Below, in pieces: positions 61,201 through 64,000 of a DNA stretch of 64,000 nucleotides. The stretch spans positions 1,135,501 through 1,199,500 of the forward strand of contig NC_087390.1 of assembly GCF_963675165.1 (NCBI RefSeq). The letters are read 5' to 3'. The position numbers and the translations under genes were made by a program. Position 1 is the stretch's first letter, and each line of letters begins with the position of its first letter. The notes beneath the pieces are model-generated. The model saw only the letters and a list, made by a program, of their open reading frames with translations. It did not search any database and was not told the origin of the DNA. This DNA is from Halichondria panicea. Taxonomy: Eukaryota; Porifera; Demospongiae; Suberitida; Halichondriidae.

Positions 61201-62181
61201 TCATCTTCTTTCTCTTGTGTGTGCCCATGTTTGAACTCTGCTAGCTACGTGTACTAGATGTGAGTTGCATGCCCTCTCCTTTATACAACCTTGATTTTAT
61301 ACACCCTTGATGTTACAATGTCATCTTCTTTCCCTTGTGTGTGTGTGTGTGTGTTCAGAGTGGCAGTGACTCCACCTGGACAGGCAAGGGAGGACTGGAA
61401 GATCATCAGAGCTCTCTCTGAGGTTGGTATACCACTCTATAGCCACACTACTGTTACATGTATAATGTAATAACTTTATAACTTAATTGTTAATGTAATG
61501 ATGCTTACCCGTTTGGTGTTGTACAGCTACTGCACCAAGCTTATAATGAGAACAGCTTTAAAAACCCTTGGTACAGTACTCGATGTAGCATTGCATGTAC
61601 TATATATAGCTGCACGTATGCATGTACAGGGTTGGTGTTTAATTCTTTGGTTCATGATATTCCCCCCCCCCCCCTACAGATATCTGGATTCACGCTTCCC
61701 TACGATGAGTTGCCGGGGGTGAGGAAAAGACTGGCGGAGGTCGCCCCGCACATGGTACGATACGACGACCTGCAACCAGCCAACTTCTTTGCTCTGGCAG
61801 GAAAACTACTCAAAGTGAGCGCTTATTATGCTGTGTACTGAGAAATGTACATGTATACATGTGGATGAAGCCAGTCGCCCATAATACCTTACTATAATTG
61901 TGTCTGTATACCGTGTTCAACTTAGTTTGATATACATAATTATACTTGTACATGTATGATTGTACTTTTGTATCCTCTTGTCCTTCTTTGTCTCCATATA
62001 TATTTAACCTCTACCCCCCCCCCCCACACACACACAGTCTTCCCAAGCGTCCCTCAAGCCCACCCCCCTCTCCGTGAACCAGGAGAGGCTGGACCAGTTC
62101 TATATGACAGACTCCATTAGTCGATCATCGCTCACAATGGCTAAGTGTGTGAGCGCTGTCAAGGCAGACTCAAGCGAGTGA
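55779..62181 (+). CDS. NDUFS1: NADH:ubiquinone oxidoreductase 75 kDa core subunit (18 exons, ~723 aa)
   Basis: The largest iron-sulfur subunit of mitochondrial complex I, passing electrons from FMN along Fe-S clusters. Exons: 55779-55827, 55940-56234, 56471-56695, 57065-57183, 57517-57583, 57737-57871, 58296-58410, 58717-58914, 59293-59369, 59620-59686, 59782-59844, 59934-60086, 60486-60581, 60810-60867, 60949-61060, 61359-61422, 61680-61814, 62038-62181; total 2,172 bases, in frame, close to the animal length of ~727. It begins with a mitochondrial presequence ([17 protein letters not shown]). The 2Fe-2S ligands lie in [18 protein letters not shown], the next cluster in [17 protein letters not shown], and CIHCTRC follows. 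The C-terminal two thirds are molybdopterin-oxidoreductase-like ([20 protein letters not shown]). Several acceptors are preceded by (CA)n or poly-C instead of a mixed pyrimidine tract. One MITE lies in the intron 58915-59292. Confidence 0.97.
58199..58289 (+). repeat. (CA)n microsatellite next to an NDUFS1 acceptor
   Basis: About 45 CA units run up to CTTGTGCAG, the acceptor of the exon at 58296. A second shorter (CA)n run at 58690-58715 directly forms the acceptor of the next exon. Confidence 0.9.
58930..59131. mobile_element. ~200 bp MITE in an NDUFS1 intron
   Basis: Ends TAGCGGGTAATTTTCGTGGG and its inverse (CCCACGAAAATTACCCGCTA). Nearly the same element lies downstream at 62784-62995. 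Confidence 0.85.
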
Positions 62182-62615
62182 CTCATCATCACTGTTGTAC
62201 TGTATTAGTGTCCATCTATGTTGTACTGTATGTATGTATGTATGTATGTATGTATGTTAGTTATAATTGTCAGTTGCTTTTGTGCTACACACATTCTTCA
62301 ATAATTGTATATTAACATAATTATTATAGCACGACGGCATGACCTCATACGGTTTGGTACAGTTTCTGCCCCCAAAATAGGATTGTATAGGGTCCTTCTA
62401 TTCGTAATTAACACATCTTCAAACAGCCATTTTATATTAATGATGTAACAGGTGCATGATGGTCCAATGGAAGTGCCAATAGTTGAACTTTCAGTACCTA
62501 GCGCTGCACTAAATCACTTTTAATTACTTCAGCATAAAAATGTGTATAATTATTATACTCTCATTGTTGCACTATATATAAGTAAACAATAATCTACAGT
62601 CCAATTGTTAATGAT

Positions 62616-62658
62616 TAGGTAGCCTCGATTCAAGGCGGCCTGGAATCGAGGCTACCTA
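62616..62658. other. 16 bp hairpin downstream of NDUFS1
   Basis: TAGGTAGCCTCGATTC and its exact inverse flank an 11-base loop. One half with loop (CGGCCTGGAATCGAGGCTA) recurs at 46500, so it is part of a dispersed element rather than a gene-specific terminator. A (GTAT)n run lies at 62224-62257. Confidence 0.65.
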
Positions 62659-62783
62659 TCAGGCAGCTGTGGGCCGGAGTGGTATAGGGAGGAGTTCGTT
62701 CCTCAAAAACATAAAGTCCTACATGAAAGAGAGCAGAACAATATAAGCTCACTGACTTGCATATACATTTATCTATTATAATT

Positions 62784-62995
62784 ACCGTATAGCGGGTAAT
62801 TTTCGTGGGGTAAAATATTCGTTATTTTCGTGGGCAGGCTGACCTCAACGAAATCTTATCGTAGGCGTGGCTTATCTGAACGTAGGAATGCCGTGCAGCC
62901 ACGAGACTAAACGAAATTTTTACTCACGAAAACTACCGTTTCTCGAGTTTAACGAATTTTTTTACCCCACGAAACTTACCCGCTATACGGTATAC
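62784..62995. mobile_element. MITE, second copy of the TAGCGGGTAATTTTCGTG family
   Basis: Bounded by TACCGTATAGCGGGTAATTT and AAACTTACCCGCTATACGGTA. Internal sequence matches 58930-59131 over most of its length (CTGACCTC, GTAGGCGTGGCTTA, GAGACTAAACGAAATTTT). Confidence 0.88.
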
Positions 62996-63209
62996 CATGT
63001 ACCAGGCGGCATGCATCGATCTTCAGTGCAGCCTGGGATAGAGGCTAAAAATCCCCTTCCTCCTACGTTTTTGAGTTGTTGCAGTTTACCCCAGAGGAGG
63101 TACGACAGGCGCGGTGCAGCTCAAACAATAATATTAGCCTTTGATCTATATCTGTGTACCTTTGCCCTATTTATTTGCATAAACTTGTTTTAAAAAAAAA
63201 ACCACTGTA

Positions 63210-63985
63210 GCTGGGCCTGTTGCCTATAATGAAAGACATCTCTGCTGTTGTCTAATGAAAGGCAGCATGCAGGAGGCTGCATGTTGTCTAATGAAAGACA
63301 GCAGGAGGCTGTTACCTATAATGAAAGGCAGCAGGAAGCTCAAGCAATTAGCCTTTGATTAATATTAGCTCTATATAAATCTATATAGTTTCTGTGTACC
63401 TTTGCCCTATAAACTTGTTTTAGTAAAAAAAACAAAAAAAAAAACGACCACTGTAGCCGGGGCTGTTGCCTAATGAAAGAAGCTATCTATTCAAGTACCA
63501 TGCATGCATGCATGTACTATATACATGTAATTATTATAATTATTATGCTGTTTCTGCATGTATTATCATATGTTATTATGCCTCGAGCACCTACAGTACT
63601 TCTTTCATTACTGAGCCAGCAGCCCTGTTGTCTTTCATTACGGGTAGCAGCCCTATACTGTCTTTCATTAGGCAGTAGCCCTACTACACTGCACTGGGAT
63701 TAGTAGCACCTAATGTCTTCAGCAGTAGCAATTACGGTTTATTTTTTATAGTATTTAATACTCGAAGTATAAAAAAAAAACTACTGGCCAGTAGCAACTA
63801 AGGAACTACTACCACTGTAGTAGGGCTGCTGACTTTCAAATGAAAGACAGTAGGGCTGCCACCTAATGAAAGGCACCAGGAAGGAGCCTACTGACTGACA
63901 TAAAATGAAAGCCAGTAGGGGCTGCCACCTAATGAAAGGCACCAGGAGCCTACTGACTGACATAAACCAGTAGGACGTGGCCTGG
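63210..63985. repeat. Irregular minisatellite with inverted arrays
   Basis: A ~30 bp motif around TAATGAAAGACAGCAGGAGGCTG recurs at 63225-63345 and 63830-63975, and in reverse complement (CTTTCATTAGGCAGTAGCCCT) at 63600-63690. A tighter ~70 bp tandem pair lies at 63850-63970. Short frames here are repeat translations, not genes. The array runs to the window edge. Confidence 0.75.
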
Positions 63986-64000
63986 ATGACCAGTTTCCCG

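Noticed and set aside
63466-63963. Short frames in the right-end repeats
   Set aside because: They translate minisatellite units; no family resemblance and no splice structure.
1-64000. CRISPR arrays, bacterial operons, tRNA or rRNA genes
   Set aside because: None seen; tandem repeats lack regular spacers, and the genes are spliced animal genes.

Overview
The window is nuclear DNA of an early-branching animal, most likely a demosponge (inference). It is AT-rich and intron-dense with GT-AG splicing, carries many small inverted-repeat elements, and holds animal genes (SMARCAL1, methylmalonyl-CoA mutase, TMEM138, NDUFS1) beside DEATH-NACHT-LRR receptors of the kind known to be expanded in sponges. 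I joined exons by hand from splice sites, codon phase and family similarity; nothing was aligned by computer.

The first ~51.5 kb are two tandem copies of one locus. The unit order is SMARCAL1 (-), NLR gene(s) (-), then methylmalonyl-CoA mutase MUT (+), with the NLR and MUT head to head over a ~250 bp shared promoter. Unit 1 (1-~29,000): SMARCAL1 with a frameshift (610-7152), a decayed NACHT remnant (7228-8530), a DEATH-only gene (8765-10558), an intact NACHT-LRR exon (10707-13858), a 1,965 bp inverted-repeat transposon (14644-16608), a shortened leader-2A-DEATH-NACHT gene (16865-23079) and a wrecked MUT pseudogene (23323-28730). Unit 2 (~29,300-51,553): SMARCAL1 with an open frame (29527-37152), one full-length NLR (37335-42714) and an intact 17-exon MUT (42985-51553). 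A third, scrambled MUT remnant lies at 51957-54720.

The most interesting system is the NLR gene family. In both units the gene begins with three exons encoding about 195 residues with three hydrophobic segments, ending in a canonical 2A ribosome-skipping motif (DVEANPGP) directly before the DEATH exon. All intron phases match through DEATH, optional 22-residue linkers and the NACHT-LRR exon. The predicted outcome is that one mRNA gives a separate membrane leader peptide and a cytosolic DEATH-NACHT-LRR receptor, or a fused membrane-anchored receptor when skipping fails.

Intronless passenger genes sit inside host introns: a 302-residue unknown protein in a SMARCAL1 intron (both copies), and AIG1/GIMAP-like GTPases inside a MUT intron (47043-48086) and inside the third MUT remnant (52680-53894). 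Beyond these lie single-copy housekeeping genes: TMEM138 (-) divergent from an 18-exon NDUFS1 (+, 55779-62181). The right end is repeat-rich.
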